This document shows positions 1 through 8,022 of a stretch of DNA of 48,950 nt, piece by piece. The DNA is from AC-32 sp038236705. GTDB taxonomy: Bacteria > Actinomycetota > Thermoleophilia > Gaiellales > Gaiellaceae. The position numbers were made by a program, and so were the translations under genes. The stretch covers positions 1-48,950 of the forward strand of contig JBBRZN010000016.1 of assembly GCA_038236705.1 (NCBI GenBank). The letters run 5' to 3'. Position 1 is the stretch's first letter; each line of letters begins with the position of its first letter. The notes beneath the pieces were generated by a model, which had not been told where the DNA came from, ran no database searches, and saw only the letters and a list, made by a program, of their open reading frames with translations.

Positions 1-36
1 AACCACTTGCTGTCGACAGAGAGATCGTGTGCCTCG

Positions 37-399
37 ATGGCTAGAGGGCGCGCGGGCGGTCGTATGCGGCGGGTGGACGAGGCTGTCAAGCAGGTGCTCT
101 CCGAGGTGATTCCGACACTGAAGGACCCGCGCATCGGCTTCGTCACGGTGACGGGCGTCAGGACCTCGCGCGACCTGCGGCAGGCGCGCGTCTACGTGAG
201 CGTGCTCGGCCCGGAACGCAAGCGCGACGAGACTCTCGCCGGCCTCGCCGCCGCGCACGGGGTCCTGCAGGCGCGGCTTGCGCGGGAGCTGCGAATGAAG
301 CGAACCCCCCAGCTGGCCTTCGAATACGATCCGACAGTCGAGCGTGGGGTCCGCATGACACAACTCATCGATGAGCTCGCCCCAGAAGACGACGAATGA
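37..399 (+). CDS. rbfA: 30S ribosome-binding factor A
   Basis: RbfA binds the 16S rRNA 5' helix during late 30S maturation. The 120-residue product has the family's KH-like features: an N-terminal RVDEAVKQVL helix, the signature KDPRIGFVTVTGV, and RQARVYVSVLG in the second strand. The ATG at 37 is chosen because it begins a normal-length N-terminus and has a purine-rich AGAGAGA 12 bases upstream; a TTG at 7 would add ten unconserved residues. The gene is first in an overlapping rbfA-nrnA-truB-ribF run. infB normally lies just upstream, outside the window. The 3' end overlaps nrnA by 29 bases, suggesting coupling. Confidence 0.93.
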   Translation: MARGRAGGRMRRVDEAVKQVLSEVIPTLKDPRIGFVTVTGVRTSRDLRQARVYVSVLGPERKRDETLAGLAAAHGVLQARLARELRMKRTPQLAFEYDPTVERGVRMTQLIDELAPEDDE

Positions 400-1375
400 C
401 CTGGGAGCGGTAGCGGACGCTCTCCGTTCGCACGACCGCTTCCTGCTCGTCACCCACGAGAACCCGGACGGCGACGCCCTCGGCTCGCTGCTCGCGATTA
501 AGCTCGCGCTCGACGCTCTCGGCAAGGACAGCGAGATGTACCTCTACGGTGACGCGCCTCTCCCGAACGAGTACTCGTTCATGCCGCTCGAGAGCCTCAG
601 GCGCGAGCCGCCAGAGGACGCGGTGGAGCGCGTGCTGGTCGCGCTCGACTGCGCCAACGAGCAGCGCATGGCCCCGGACACGAAGCTGCTCGAGCAGGCG
701 CCGCTGACGATCGACATCGACCACCACCATGACAACTCGCGCTTCGGTGACCTCAACCTCGTCGTGGGCGACGCGTCCTCCACGAGCGAAATCCTGCGCG
801 ACCTCTTCGCGGAGCTCGGCGTCGAATTGACCCCGGAGATCGCGGAGGCGCTCTACATCGCGCTCGTGACCGACACCGGGCGCTTCCAGTACACGAACAC
901 GACCCCGAAGGCCCTCAGGCTCGCGGCGGAGCTGGTCGAGGCGGGTGCCGACGTCCATCGCGTCTTTCAGGGCATCTACGAGTCGGTCGAGTTCGCCAAG
1001 CTGAAGCTGCTCGCGCGCGCCCTTGAGCGCGCCCAGGTCTACGAGGGCGGCCGACTCGTCATCTCGTACCTGCTCCGGAGCGACTTCACGGAGCTGAGCG
1101 CGGCCGAGGCGTACTCCGAAGGGCTCATCGACCACCTGCGCGCGGTCGAGGGCGCCGAGATGGCGGCGATGATCCGGGAGCCGCCGCGCAGGGAGGGGCC
1201 GGCGCGGCGGATCAGCTTGCGCGCCTCGAACGACGAGCTCGACGTCTCCGCGATCGCCCGCAAGGCGGACGGCGGCGGCCACCGGCAGGCAGCCGGGTTC
1301 TCGAGCGACGACTCCGTCGAGGAGATCACGCAGTTCATCCACGACGAGTTCGTCCGTGCCACCTCGCGCGCTTAG
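371..1375 (+). CDS. nrnA: DHH/DHHA1 bifunctional oligoribonuclease and pAp phosphatase
   Basis: NrnA-family enzymes degrade 2-5 nt RNA and dephosphorylate pAp using Mn2+. The 334-residue protein has the DHH domain first (HENPDGDALGS at about 29-39, DHHH at 117-120 preceded by IDI) and the DHHA1 substrate domain with GGGHRQAAG near 303-311. Length is typical. The ATG at 371 lies inside the rbfA tail; no in-frame alternative sits at the rbfA stop. It lies between rbfA and truB, as in many Firmicutes and Actinobacteria, and supplies the last step of RNA decay alongside PNPase, RNase J and RNase Y in this window. Confidence 0.93.
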   Translation: MSSPQKTTNDLGAVADALRSHDRFLLVTHENPDGDALGSLLAIKLALDALGKDSEMYLYGDAPLPNEYSFMPLESLRREPPEDAVERVLVALDCANEQRMAPDTKLLEQAPLTIDIDHHHDNSRFGDLNLVVGDASSTSEILRDLFAELGVELTPEIAEALYIALVTDTGRFQYTNTTPKALRLAAELVEAGADVHRVFQGIYESVEFAKLKLLARALERAQVYEGGRLVISYLLRSDFTELSAAEAYSEGLIDHLRAVEGAEMAAMIREPPRREGPARRISLRASNDELDVSAIARKADGGGHRQAAGFSSDDSVEEITQFIHDEFVRATSRA

Positions 1376-2135
1376 TCCGACCGGGCTCGTGCTCGTGGAC
1401 AAGCCGGAGGGGCCATCGTCCTTCGCGCTGGTCCGGAAGCTGCGCGACCGCACCGGTGCCCGCGCCGGCCACGCGGGCACCCTGGACCCGTTCGCGACCG
1501 GCCTGCTGCTCGTCCTCCTCGGCTCCTCGACGCGACTGGCGCAGTACCTGGTCGGATTGGACAAGCGCTACGTGACGGAGATCGACCTGCGCTCGCGCAC
1601 CTCGACCGGCGACCGCGAGGGCGAGGAGCTCGAGCGACTCGAGCCGCCGCTGCGGCCTGAGCTCGAGGAGGCTGTGGCCGCGCTGGTCGGCGAGGTCGAG
1701 CTGCCGATTCCGGCGGCTTCGGCCGTGAAGATCGACGGCGAGCGGGCCTACAAGCTCCACCGCCGCGGGGTTGCGGTCGAGATGCCGCTGCGGCGTTCGA
1801 CGGTGCATTCCGCGGAGCTGCTCGGCTACGAGGGCGGCATCGCGGCGCTCGACCTGCGGGTCGGCTCGGGCACCTACGTGCGCGCGATCGCCGCCGCCCT
1901 CGGCGGGCATTGCAGGGCGCTGCGCAGGATCGAGGTCGGGCCCTTTCGCATCGAGGACGCCGGCGAGGAGCGGGTCCTGTCGCCGGTCGAGGCGCTCCCG
2001 TTCCTGCCGCTCCTGGAAGTGGACGCCGAGGCGGCGTGGGCGATCAAGGCCGGCCGCAGCCGCCACGACGAGCCGGTGCGGGTCGTCCACGACGGCGAGC
2101 TCGTCGCGGTGAACGGGACCGTGATGCCGTCGTGA
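1356..2135 (+). CDS. truB: tRNA pseudouridine-55 synthase
   Basis: TruB isomerises U55 in the T-loop of tRNAs. The catalytic motif GHAGTLDPFATG carries Asp44, and the upstream KPEGPSSF motif and the downstream KRYVTEIDL strand match the family. The C-terminal PUA-like part is short, as in many actinobacterial TruBs (259 residues in total). The GTG start at 1356 overlaps nrnA by 20 bases and gives the standard N-terminus ending in GLVLVDKPEG. The stop overlaps the ribF start by four bases. Confidence 0.94.
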   Translation: MPPRALSPTGLVLVDKPEGPSSFALVRKLRDRTGARAGHAGTLDPFATGLLLVLLGSSTRLAQYLVGLDKRYVTEIDLRSRTSTGDREGEELERLEPPLRPELEEAVAALVGEVELPIPAASAVKIDGERAYKLHRRGVAVEMPLRRSTVHSAELLGYEGGIAALDLRVGSGTYVRAIAAALGGHCRALRRIEVGPFRIEDAGEERVLSPVEALPFLPLLEVDAEAAWAIKAGRSRHDEPVRVVHDGELVAVNGTVMPS

Positions 2136-2998
2136 AGGTGGTGCGGAGGCCGGCCGAGCTCGAGCAGAGGCCGCGCGCGGTCGCGATCGGCACCTTCGAC
2201 GGCGTCCATCTCGGCCACCGGCGCGTGCTCGATGCCGTCAAGGCGGCGGGGCTGACCTCGACGGTGGTCACCTTCGATCCACACCCGCGCGTCGCCCTGG
2301 GCTACGAGGTCGAGCTGCTCGCCACCCTCGGGCGCCGGCTCGAGCTGCTTGCCGAGGCGGGGATCGAGGAGGTGCTCGTGGTGGAGTTCGACCTCGAGCT
2401 GGCGCGGCTCCCGCCGGAGGAGTTCGTCGAGGCTGTGCTGCGGCCGATCGGCGCCGAGGTCGCCGTCGCGGGCGTCAACTTCCGCTTCGGCCGGGCCCGG
2501 GCCGGCGATCTCGGCCTGCTCGAGCGGCTCGGGTTCGACGTGCGCAGGGTGCCGCTCGCCGAGGGAGTCTCGTCGAGCCGCATCCGCGAGCTGCTGCGCG
2601 CCGGCGAGGTCGAGCGCGCCGCGGGCCTGCTCGGGCGCCCCGCGGAGCTGGAGGGCATCGTCGTCGCCGGCGATGCGCGGGGCGGGACGCTCGGCTTTCC
2701 CACCGCCAACCTCCGACTCGACCCGTTGCTGCTCGTGCCCAAGTACGGAATCTACGCGGGCGCCGCCGAAGGCCACCGCGCGGCGATCTCGATCGGCACC
2801 AATCCCCACTACGGCGGCGGCGAGCGGCGGGTCGAGGCGTACCTCCTCGACTTCGAAGGCGACCTCTACGGCAAGCAGCTAGTGCTCCAGCTCTGGCGCC
2901 GCCTGCGTGACGAGCGCGCCTTCGAGAGCGAGCAGGAGCTCGTCGCGCAGATCGCCCGCGACGTCGAGGAGACGCAGCAAGCCGAGCCGCCGATGTGA
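2132..2998 (+). CDS. ribF: bifunctional riboflavin kinase / FAD synthetase
   Basis: RibF makes FMN and then FAD from riboflavin. The N-terminal adenylyltransferase domain shows GTFDGVHLGH (about residues 18-27) and the GVNFRFGRARAGD segment. SSSRIRELL links it to the kinase domain, which has GTLGFPTANL and a GGGERRVEAYLLDF tract. Start is the GTG at 2132 in a GTGA overlap with truB; the resulting 288 residues fit the family (about 300). Longer in-frame readings begin inside truB and are unlikely. Last member of the rbfA operon. Confidence 0.94.
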   Translation: MKVVRRPAELEQRPRAVAIGTFDGVHLGHRRVLDAVKAAGLTSTVVTFDPHPRVALGYEVELLATLGRRLELLAEAGIEEVLVVEFDLELARLPPEEFVEAVLRPIGAEVAVAGVNFRFGRARAGDLGLLERLGFDVRRVPLAEGVSSSRIRELLRAGEVERAAGLLGRPAELEGIVVAGDARGGTLGFPTANLRLDPLLLVPKYGIYAGAAEGHRAAISIGTNPHYGGGERRVEAYLLDFEGDLYGKQLVLQLWRRLRDERAFESEQELVAQIARDVEETQQAEPPM

Positions 2999-3035
2999 CC
3001 CGCAGGTTCGCCGTGCAGGGCGCATCTGTCTCCAC

Positions 3036-3206
3036 ATGGAGCGAACGCGCTCATCCGAGCAGACAGACCTCGTCCGGTGCCTGGACTGCAAGACGATCTA
3101 CAGCCGGCCGGTGGCCGATGACGAGGCCGGCCCGTGCCCGACCTGCGGCTACGTGGGCTGGATCGCGCTGAAACCTGGCCGGGAGCCGAGCAAACGCGCC
3201 AGCTAG
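3036..3206 (+). CDS. small zinc-ribbon protein (copy 1)
   Basis: A 56-residue protein with two cysteine knuckles: CLDC, then CPTCGYVGW about 20 residues later, the layout of a rubredoxin-like or zinc-beta-ribbon fold. No catalytic domain is visible and function is unknown. The ATG at 3036 lies 37 bases after ribF, and the next gene is a clear paralogue with CLEC and CPDCGYLGW. Such proteins often bind Zn2+ and assist nucleic-acid or protein contacts, but that is family-level inference only. The paired copies make a real gene likely despite the length. Confidence 0.65.
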   Translation: MERTRSSEQTDLVRCLDCKTIYSRPVADDEAGPCPTCGYVGWIALKPGREPSKRAS

Positions 3207-3243
3207 ACGCAAGTTTGCGCGGGGTTGCGGCGTCTGCTTAAGC

Positions 3244-3468
3244 GTGAGTCCGAAACCGACGGCAGCAGAGCATGGCCTCAAGGTGCTGGAATCGGTGTGC
3301 TGCCTCGAGTGCGGGTACCCCTACGCGAAGCCTGTAGGCGTTGGAACGGTCGAGGCGAATCCCGGCTGTCCCGACTGCGGCTACCTCGGTTGGGTGCCGT
3401 TCAGCGGGGAGCCAGAGTCGCCGCAGCTCCGCTCCGCCGGGGATCCCCCGCGGCGCCGTTACGCGTGA
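3244..3468 (+). CDS. small zinc-ribbon protein (copy 2)
   Basis: A 74-residue paralogue of the preceding gene: CLEC, 20 intervening residues including YAKPVGVG, then CPDCGYLGW. Its C-terminal 20 residues are low complexity and overlap by 68 bases the 3' end of the converging gamma-glutamyltransferase gene. Start is the GTG at 3244, 37 bases after copy 1. The shared CPxCGYxGW ending suggests tandem duplication. Function is not recognised. Confidence 0.6.
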   Translation: MSPKPTAAEHGLKVLESVCCLECGYPYAKPVGVGTVEANPGCPDCGYLGWVPFSGEPESPQLRSAGDPPRRRYA

Positions 3469-4789
3469 CGACGCTGACGCCGCCGAAATAGTGGTGCCGC
3501 GCCGGCCAGGCGCGCACCTCCAGCCCGGCGGCCGCCAGTGCATCGGGCACCTCGTCGGGAAAGCCCGGCTCCAGGTGGACGAGTGACGCGGCGGGATGGA
3601 GCCGTGGCTGCGAGACGGCCTCCTGGGGATCGAGACCCTCGTCGAGGATCCCGGCGGTGACCTGGACGAGCGCGCTGCGCAGCCGGGTGCCGCCCGCGGC
3701 TCCGCCCGCGAAAACCAGGCCCTCCGTGTCGAAGGCGAGGCTCGGGGCCATCATGCTGCCCATCCGGTCGCCCGGCTCGAGCGCTCCGTGGATCAGCTCG
3801 GCCTCGCCGAGCATGCTGTTCAGGTGCAGGTCGAGGCCGGGGAGGAAGTCGCCCGAGCCGAGACCGAGGCTCGTCGTGAGGACGCAGGCGTTGCCGTCGG
3901 AGTCGGTCGTCACGAGATTCGTCGTGTCGCTTTCCGGTCCGGCACCGTCGAGTGCCCGCGCCAGCGTGAGCGCGCGCTCGGCGGGGGAGAGGCCCAGCAG
4001 GCCCGGCAGGCGTGAGAGCGCCTCCGGCAACGCGGACAGCCCGGCCCGGGTGAGGAACCGGGTGCCGGCGTACCCGGTCTCGACCGGCTCCGTCCAGCCG
4101 GCTTCGTAGACGTCGAGGTCGGCGCGTGTGACGAGACCGCCGCGCTCGTCCATCAGCCCGAGCAGCGCATCCGCGAGCGAGCCCTCGTAGACGCTGCGCG
4201 GGCCCTCCACGGCCATGAGCTCGAGAGCCCGCACGAGCCCCGGCTGCTCGAGCCGGCCGCCGGCGGGGAGGAGCTCGCCGCCGGGCGAGTAGATCCGCGC
4301 GCCCTCGTTCATCGTCATCACGGGCGCGAGCATTGCCAGGCAGGCGGCATGGGCCTCCGGAAAGTCGACGCCTTCGCGGGCCAGGCGCAGGGCCGGCTCG
4401 ACGAGGCGCGGCCAGGGCAGGCGCCCATGTTCACGGTGCAGCGTCTCCAGGCCGGCGGGGATGCCGGGCACGCCGCAGGAGGCGATCCCGACGGCGTAGT
4501 GGACGAGCTCGGCGCCGAAGGGCACCTCGAGCTGCAGCAGCTCGACTTCGCGGTGCTCGGCGCCGAGCCCCGGCACGGCGACGAAGCAGTCGAGGTTGTG
4601 CGCCTGGCCGGAGGCGGCGTCGAAGACGATCGCGTGACCACCGCCGAGCAGGCCGGTCATCACGGTCTCGGCCACGCAGGAGGCGAGACAGGCCGCAACA
4701 GCGGCGTCGGCGGCCGAGCCTCCCTCGCCGAGGATCTCGAGCCCTGCCTCGAGCGTTGCGAGGTGCCCAGCAGCGATTGCGGCGCGCAT
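3401..4789 (-). CDS. gamma-glutamyltransferase family protein
   Basis: Ntn-hydrolase of the GGT family, which cleaves or transfers gamma-glutamyl groups after autoproteolysis. Family features include EILGEGGSAADAAVAA at the N-terminus, GGGHAIVFD, the SCGVPGIPAGLE segment, and the small-subunit start DTTNLVTTDSDGNA. In characterised GGTs the nucleophile is the first Thr of TTH; here it reads TTN. The conserved MGSMMAPSLAFD and GGAAGGTRL follow. The start at 4789 gives 462 residues, with AGGA-like purines about eight bases upstream; 4798 is an alternative. No Sec signal is visible, so the enzyme may be cytoplasmic. The 3' end converges on and overlaps zinc-ribbon copy 2. Substrate unknown. Confidence 0.85.
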   Translation of the reverse strand: MRAAIAAGHLATLEAGLEILGEGGSAADAAVAACLASCVAETVMTGLLGGGHAIVFDAASGQAHNLDCFVAVPGLGAEHREVELLQLEVPFGAELVHYAVGIASCGVPGIPAGLETLHREHGRLPWPRLVEPALRLAREGVDFPEAHAACLAMLAPVMTMNEGARIYSPGGELLPAGGRLEQPGLVRALELMAVEGPRSVYEGSLADALLGLMDERGGLVTRADLDVYEAGWTEPVETGYAGTRFLTRAGLSALPEALSRLPGLLGLSPAERALTLARALDGAGPESDTTNLVTTDSDGNACVLTTSLGLGSGDFLPGLDLHLNSMLGEAELIHGALEPGDRMGSMMAPSLAFDTEGLVFAGGAAGGTRLRSALVQVTAGILDEGLDPQEAVSQPRLHPAASLVHLEPGFPDEVPDALAAAGLEVRAWPARHHYFGGVSVVTRNGAAGDPRRSGAAATLAPR

Positions 4790-4826
4790 TGACTGCATCC
4801 TGACCGCTGTTAACGTCGCTTCACAG

Positions 4827-4976
4827 ATGAAGCGTCGAACCCTGGCGGTTGTGAGTCTGCTCGTGGTGGCGTGCCTCGCCGCGACGGGTGAGAGAGCCAC
4901 GGGGAAGCGTCAATTGAGGGTCCGGTTCGTCACGACAAGACCGGCGGAACAGAGCTCCCGGGGGGTCGGCTCCTGA
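4827..4976 (+). pseudogene. possible remnant of a secreted protein (signal peptide only)
   Basis: A 49-codon reading frame begins MKRRTLAVVSLLVVACLAA, a textbook signal peptide, followed by a short polar stretch (LRVRFVTTRPAEQSS) and a stop. It starts 37 bases from the divergent GGT start. The abrupt end soon after the presumed cleavage site looks like the head of a larger exported protein that has been lost, though a small secreted peptide cannot be excluded. No continuation was recognised in other frames before rpsO. Confidence 0.3.
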
Positions 4977-5059
4977 CCCCACACGGTCAAAGCGGTCGTT
5001 TCGGAAGGAGGGGGCACATGGGGGAACCAGGGGTTCACCCATGATCTTGCTACCCTTCC

Positions 5060-5079
5060 GCCGAGACCGCAGTCTCGGC
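5060..5079 (+). promoter_or_regulatory. hairpin in rpsO leader
   Basis: Perfect inverted repeat GCCGAGAC / GTCTCGGC with a CGCA loop, 63 bases before the rpsO start and just after a TACCCT that could serve as a -10. It could form part of an S15 autoregulatory leader (S15 binds structured leaders in several phyla), or simply be a stabilising 5' stem. Only the stem itself is directly visible. Confidence 0.4.
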
Positions 5080-5141
5080 CGTTCGCGTGTGCTTCCTCGC
5101 GGCGGGCTTGGATTGCGGAGTCGTTGTAGAAGGAGGAACAC

Positions 5142-5411
5142 GTGACTCTCACCAAGGAAGCGAAGCTGGAGATCGTCGGTAAGCACGGTCGTGCCGAGGG
5201 CGACACCGGCTCGGCTGAAGTGCAGATCGCGCTGTTGACGGCTCGCGTCAACGAGTTGACCGAGCACCTGCGGACGCACCCGAAGGACCACTACTCGCGC
5301 CGCGGCCTGCTCAAGCTCGTCGGCCGTCGCCGGCGGCTGCTGCAGTACCTCCAGAAGCGCAACGTCGAGGGCTACCGCGCCCTCATCCAGGAGCTCGGCC
5401 TGAGGAGGTAG
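5142..5411 (+). CDS. rpsO: 30S ribosomal protein S15
   Basis: Eighty-nine residues, the exact family length. The hallmark region runs GDTGSAEVQIALLTARVNEL, then HPKDHYSRRGLLKLVGRRRRLLQYL. S15 binds the central domain of 16S rRNA early in 30S assembly. The GTG start at 5142 has a strong AAGGAGG at 5130-5136. The gene is followed by pnp, the conserved order in many bacteria, with a long hairpin between them. Confidence 0.98.
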   Translation: MTLTKEAKLEIVGKHGRAEGDTGSAEVQIALLTARVNELTEHLRTHPKDHYSRRGLLKLVGRRRRLLQYLQKRNVEGYRALIQELGLRR

Positions 5412-5437
5412 GCCGAACCAAGAACCCAACCCAAGCC

Positions 5438-5511
5438 GGAGGGTGGAAGTTTGAGCGAGCGATCCGAAGCGGAACGCTGACTCAAACCTCCACTCTCCAC
5501 GGAACGTGGAG
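5438..5511 (+). promoter_or_regulatory. rpsO-pnp intergenic hairpins controlling pnp (Actino-pnp-like leader)
   Basis: The arms GGAGGGTGGAAGTTTGAG (5438-5455) and CTCAAACCTCCACTCTCC (5481-5498) form an 18-bp stem with one G.U and one A.C pair and a 25-nt loop. The 3' arm overlaps a second hairpin: CTCCACG (5495-5501), GAA loop, CGTGGAG (5505-5511), which buries the pnp Shine-Dalgarno (GTGGAGG, 5506-5512). The two folds share 5495-5498, so they should be mutually exclusive. Long hairpins before pnp are RNase III targets in E. coli and Streptomyces, and an Actino-pnp RNA motif is known. The SD-sequestering alternative is inferred here. Confidence 0.8.
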
Positions 5512-5517
5512 GAACCC

Positions 5518-8013
5518 ATGGCAACAACTACAGAGCCCCGGGTCGCAACGGTGTCCGTCACCGTCGGCGACCAGGAGCTGACTTTCGAGGCGGGCAAAAT
5601 CGCCAAGCAGGCCGACGGCGCCGTCGTCGTCCGTGCGGGCGACACGATGGTGCTCGCGGCCGCGACGGGGAGGATGGAGGCCCGCGAGGGCGCAGACTTC
5701 TTCCCGCTCACTGTGGACGTCGAAGAGCGAATGTACGCGGCCGGGAAGATTCCCGGCGGCTTCTTCAAGCGCGAGGGCAGGGCGAGCGAGCGGGCCACCC
5801 TGACCGCACGGATGATCGACCGCCCGATCCGGCCGCTCTGGCCGAAGGGCTACAAGAACGAGGTGCACGTGGTTTGCACGACCCTGTCCGCGGACCTGAT
5901 CACCGCCCACGACATCCTCTGCATCAACGGCGCCTCCGCGGCGTTGATGATCTCGCCGCTGCCCTTCATGGGCCCGGTCGGCGCGGTGCGGATCGGCCAG
6001 GTCGACGGCGAGTTCGTGATCAACCCGCCGCTGCCCACCGTGGAGAGCGACGAGTGCACGCTCGACCTGATCGTCGTCGGCAGCAAGGACGCGCTCACGA
6101 TGATCGAGGCCGGCGCCGACGAGGTGCCCGAGGCGACGATGCTCGAGGCCTTCGAGCTCGCGCACCGCGAGATCGTGAAGATCTGCGAGGCCCAGGAAGA
6201 CCTGCGCCGCCAGACCGGCAAGGAGAAGTGGCTCGACCCGGAGCTGACGGCCGAGATCGAGGAGCAGCACGGCAAGACGATCCAGGACCGGATCGCCGCC
6301 GACGGCCTCCGCGAGGGAGCAGCCGTGGTGGAAGAGCTCGAGGCCGAGCTCTGCACGCCGCTGACGATGGACTCCGGCGAGGAGGACATCAGGCGGCACA
6401 TCCAGGTTCGCTCGAGCCTCGCGATGATCGTCGACCGCCTGCGGCTCGAAGCAGTGATCGAGCCGGTCAGGGAGCAGTTCGAGGAGGACCTGCGCGGGCT
6501 CACCGAGGCCGAGCAGGACTCCAAGGAGCTCAAGTCCGCCAAGCGCAGCTTGCTCTTCGAGCGGATCCAGGAGGAGCTGAAGCTCTCGTTCCCAGTCGGA
6601 GCGCCTGCGAGCGACGAGGACACCCCCGTCCAGAAGGACTCGGTCACGCGCCAGTACATCAAGAAGGCAGCCGAGGCCATCTACAAGGAGCTCGTCCGCC
6701 GCAAGATCGCGGTCGACAAGCGCCGCCCCGACGGGCGTGACCCCGAGGAGATCCGGCCGATCACGTGCGAGGTCGGCGTCTCGCCGCGAACCCACGGCTC
6801 GGGCCTCTTCACCCGCGGCCAGACGCAGATCATGTCGCTGCTGACCCTCGGCACCGCCAAGGAGGGCCAGCGGATCGACGACCTCTCGCTGGAGAAGGAC
6901 CGCCGGTTCATGCACCACTACAACTTCCCGCCCTACTCGGTCGGGGAGACGGGCTTCATGCGAGGCCCGAAGCGGCGTGACATCGGCCACGGTGCGCTCG
7001 CACAGCGGGCCCTCGAGCCGATGATCCCGCCGGCGGAGGAGTTCCCCTACACGATCCGGATCGTCTCCGAGACGCTCGAGTCGAACGGCTCGTCGTCGAT
7101 GGGCTCGGTCTGCGGCTCGACCCTCGCTCTCCAGGACGCGGGTGTGCCGATCAAGGCGCCCGTCGGCGGAATCGCGATGGGCCTCGTCAAGGAGGGCGAC
7201 GACTACGTGATCCTGACCGACATCCAGGGCGCCGAGGACCACCTCGGTGACATGGACTTCAAGGTCGCCGGGTCGCGGGACGGCATCACCGCCCTCCAGA
7301 TGGACATCAAGATCACCGGCGTCACCCAGGAGATCATGAGCAACGCCCTGGAGCAGGCGAAGCAGGCCCGCACCTTCATCCTCGACAAGATGGCCGAGGT
7401 GTTGTCGGAGAGCCGCGACCAGCTCGCCTCGCACGCGCCGCGAATCTCGTCGGTGAAGATCGACCCGGAGAAGATCGGGATGGTGATCGGCAAAGGCGGC
7501 GAGACGATCCGCTCGCTCGAGGCGGACTACGAGGTCCAGATCGACATCGAGGAGGACGGCAATATCCTCATCTACGCGACCGAGGGTGAGAAAGCCGACG
7601 CCGCGATCGCGGCGATCCAGTCGATCACCAAGGAGCCCGAGGTCGGCGACACCTACACTGGCAAAGTCGTCAAGACCACCGAGTTCGGCGCCTTCGTCGA
7701 GCTGAAGAAGGGCACCGACGGCCTGCTCCACGTTTCCAACGTCGGCCCCGGACGGGTCGCCCACATCGAGGACGTGATCGGGCGCGGAGACGTGCTCGAC
7801 GTGATCGTCCAGGAGGTGGACAAGGATCGTGGCCGGATCGGCCTCAAGCTGGTGGCCAAGCACGAGAACGGCAACCTCGTCCAGCCCGAGGAGCTGATCG
7901 AGCGGGCCAAGGACGCCCCGCCGCGGCCCAAGGAGGATCGTCCGCCGAGGCGCGACGGCGGCGGTGGCCGCGGAGGCGGCAGCCGTGGGCGTGGCGGCGG
8001 TCGCGATCGCTAG
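5518..8013 (+). CDS. pnp: polyribonucleotide nucleotidyltransferase (PNPase)
   Basis: Phosphorolytic 3'-5' exoribonuclease. In order: a first RNase PH domain with KIPGGFFKREGRASERATL; a helical linker; a second RNase PH core with RTHGSGLFTRGQTQ and SNGSSSMGSVCGSTLALQD; a KH domain with GMVIGKGGETIRSLE (about 655-670); an S1 domain with GAFVELKKGTDGLLHVSN; and an Arg/Gly-rich tail. At 831 residues it is longer than E. coli PNPase (711), partly because of the RG-rich tail, which could bind RNA. The ATG at 5518 follows GTGGAGG (5506-5512); an in-frame GTG at 5506 is that Shine-Dalgarno itself. Confidence 0.97.
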   Translation: MATTTEPRVATVSVTVGDQELTFEAGKIAKQADGAVVVRAGDTMVLAAATGRMEAREGADFFPLTVDVEERMYAAGKIPGGFFKREGRASERATLTARMIDRPIRPLWPKGYKNEVHVVCTTLSADLITAHDILCINGASAALMISPLPFMGPVGAVRIGQVDGEFVINPPLPTVESDECTLDLIVVGSKDALTMIEAGADEVPEATMLEAFELAHREIVKICEAQEDLRRQTGKEKWLDPELTAEIEEQHGKTIQDRIAADGLREGAAVVEELEAELCTPLTMDSGEEDIRRHIQVRSSLAMIVDRLRLEAVIEPVREQFEEDLRGLTEAEQDSKELKSAKRSLLFERIQEELKLSFPVGAPASDEDTPVQKDSVTRQYIKKAAEAIYKELVRRKIAVDKRRPDGRDPEEIRPITCEVGVSPRTHGSGLFTRGQTQIMSLLTLGTAKEGQRIDDLSLEKDRRFMHHYNFPPYSVGETGFMRGPKRRDIGHGALAQRALEPMIPPAEEFPYTIRIVSETLESNGSSSMGSVCGSTLALQDAGVPIKAPVGGIAMGLVKEGDDYVILTDIQGAEDHLGDMDFKVAGSRDGITALQMDIKITGVTQEIMSNALEQAKQARTFILDKMAEVLSESRDQLASHAPRISSVKIDPEKIGMVIGKGGETIRSLEADYEVQIDIEEDGNILIYATEGEKADAAIAAIQSITKEPEVGDTYTGKVVKTTEFGAFVELKKGTDGLLHVSNVGPGRVAHIEDVIGRGDVLDVIVQEVDKDRGRIGLKLVAKHENGNLVQPEELIERAKDAPPRPKEDRPPRRDGGGGRGGGSRGRGGGRDR

Positions 8014-8022
8014 CCGCAAGGC

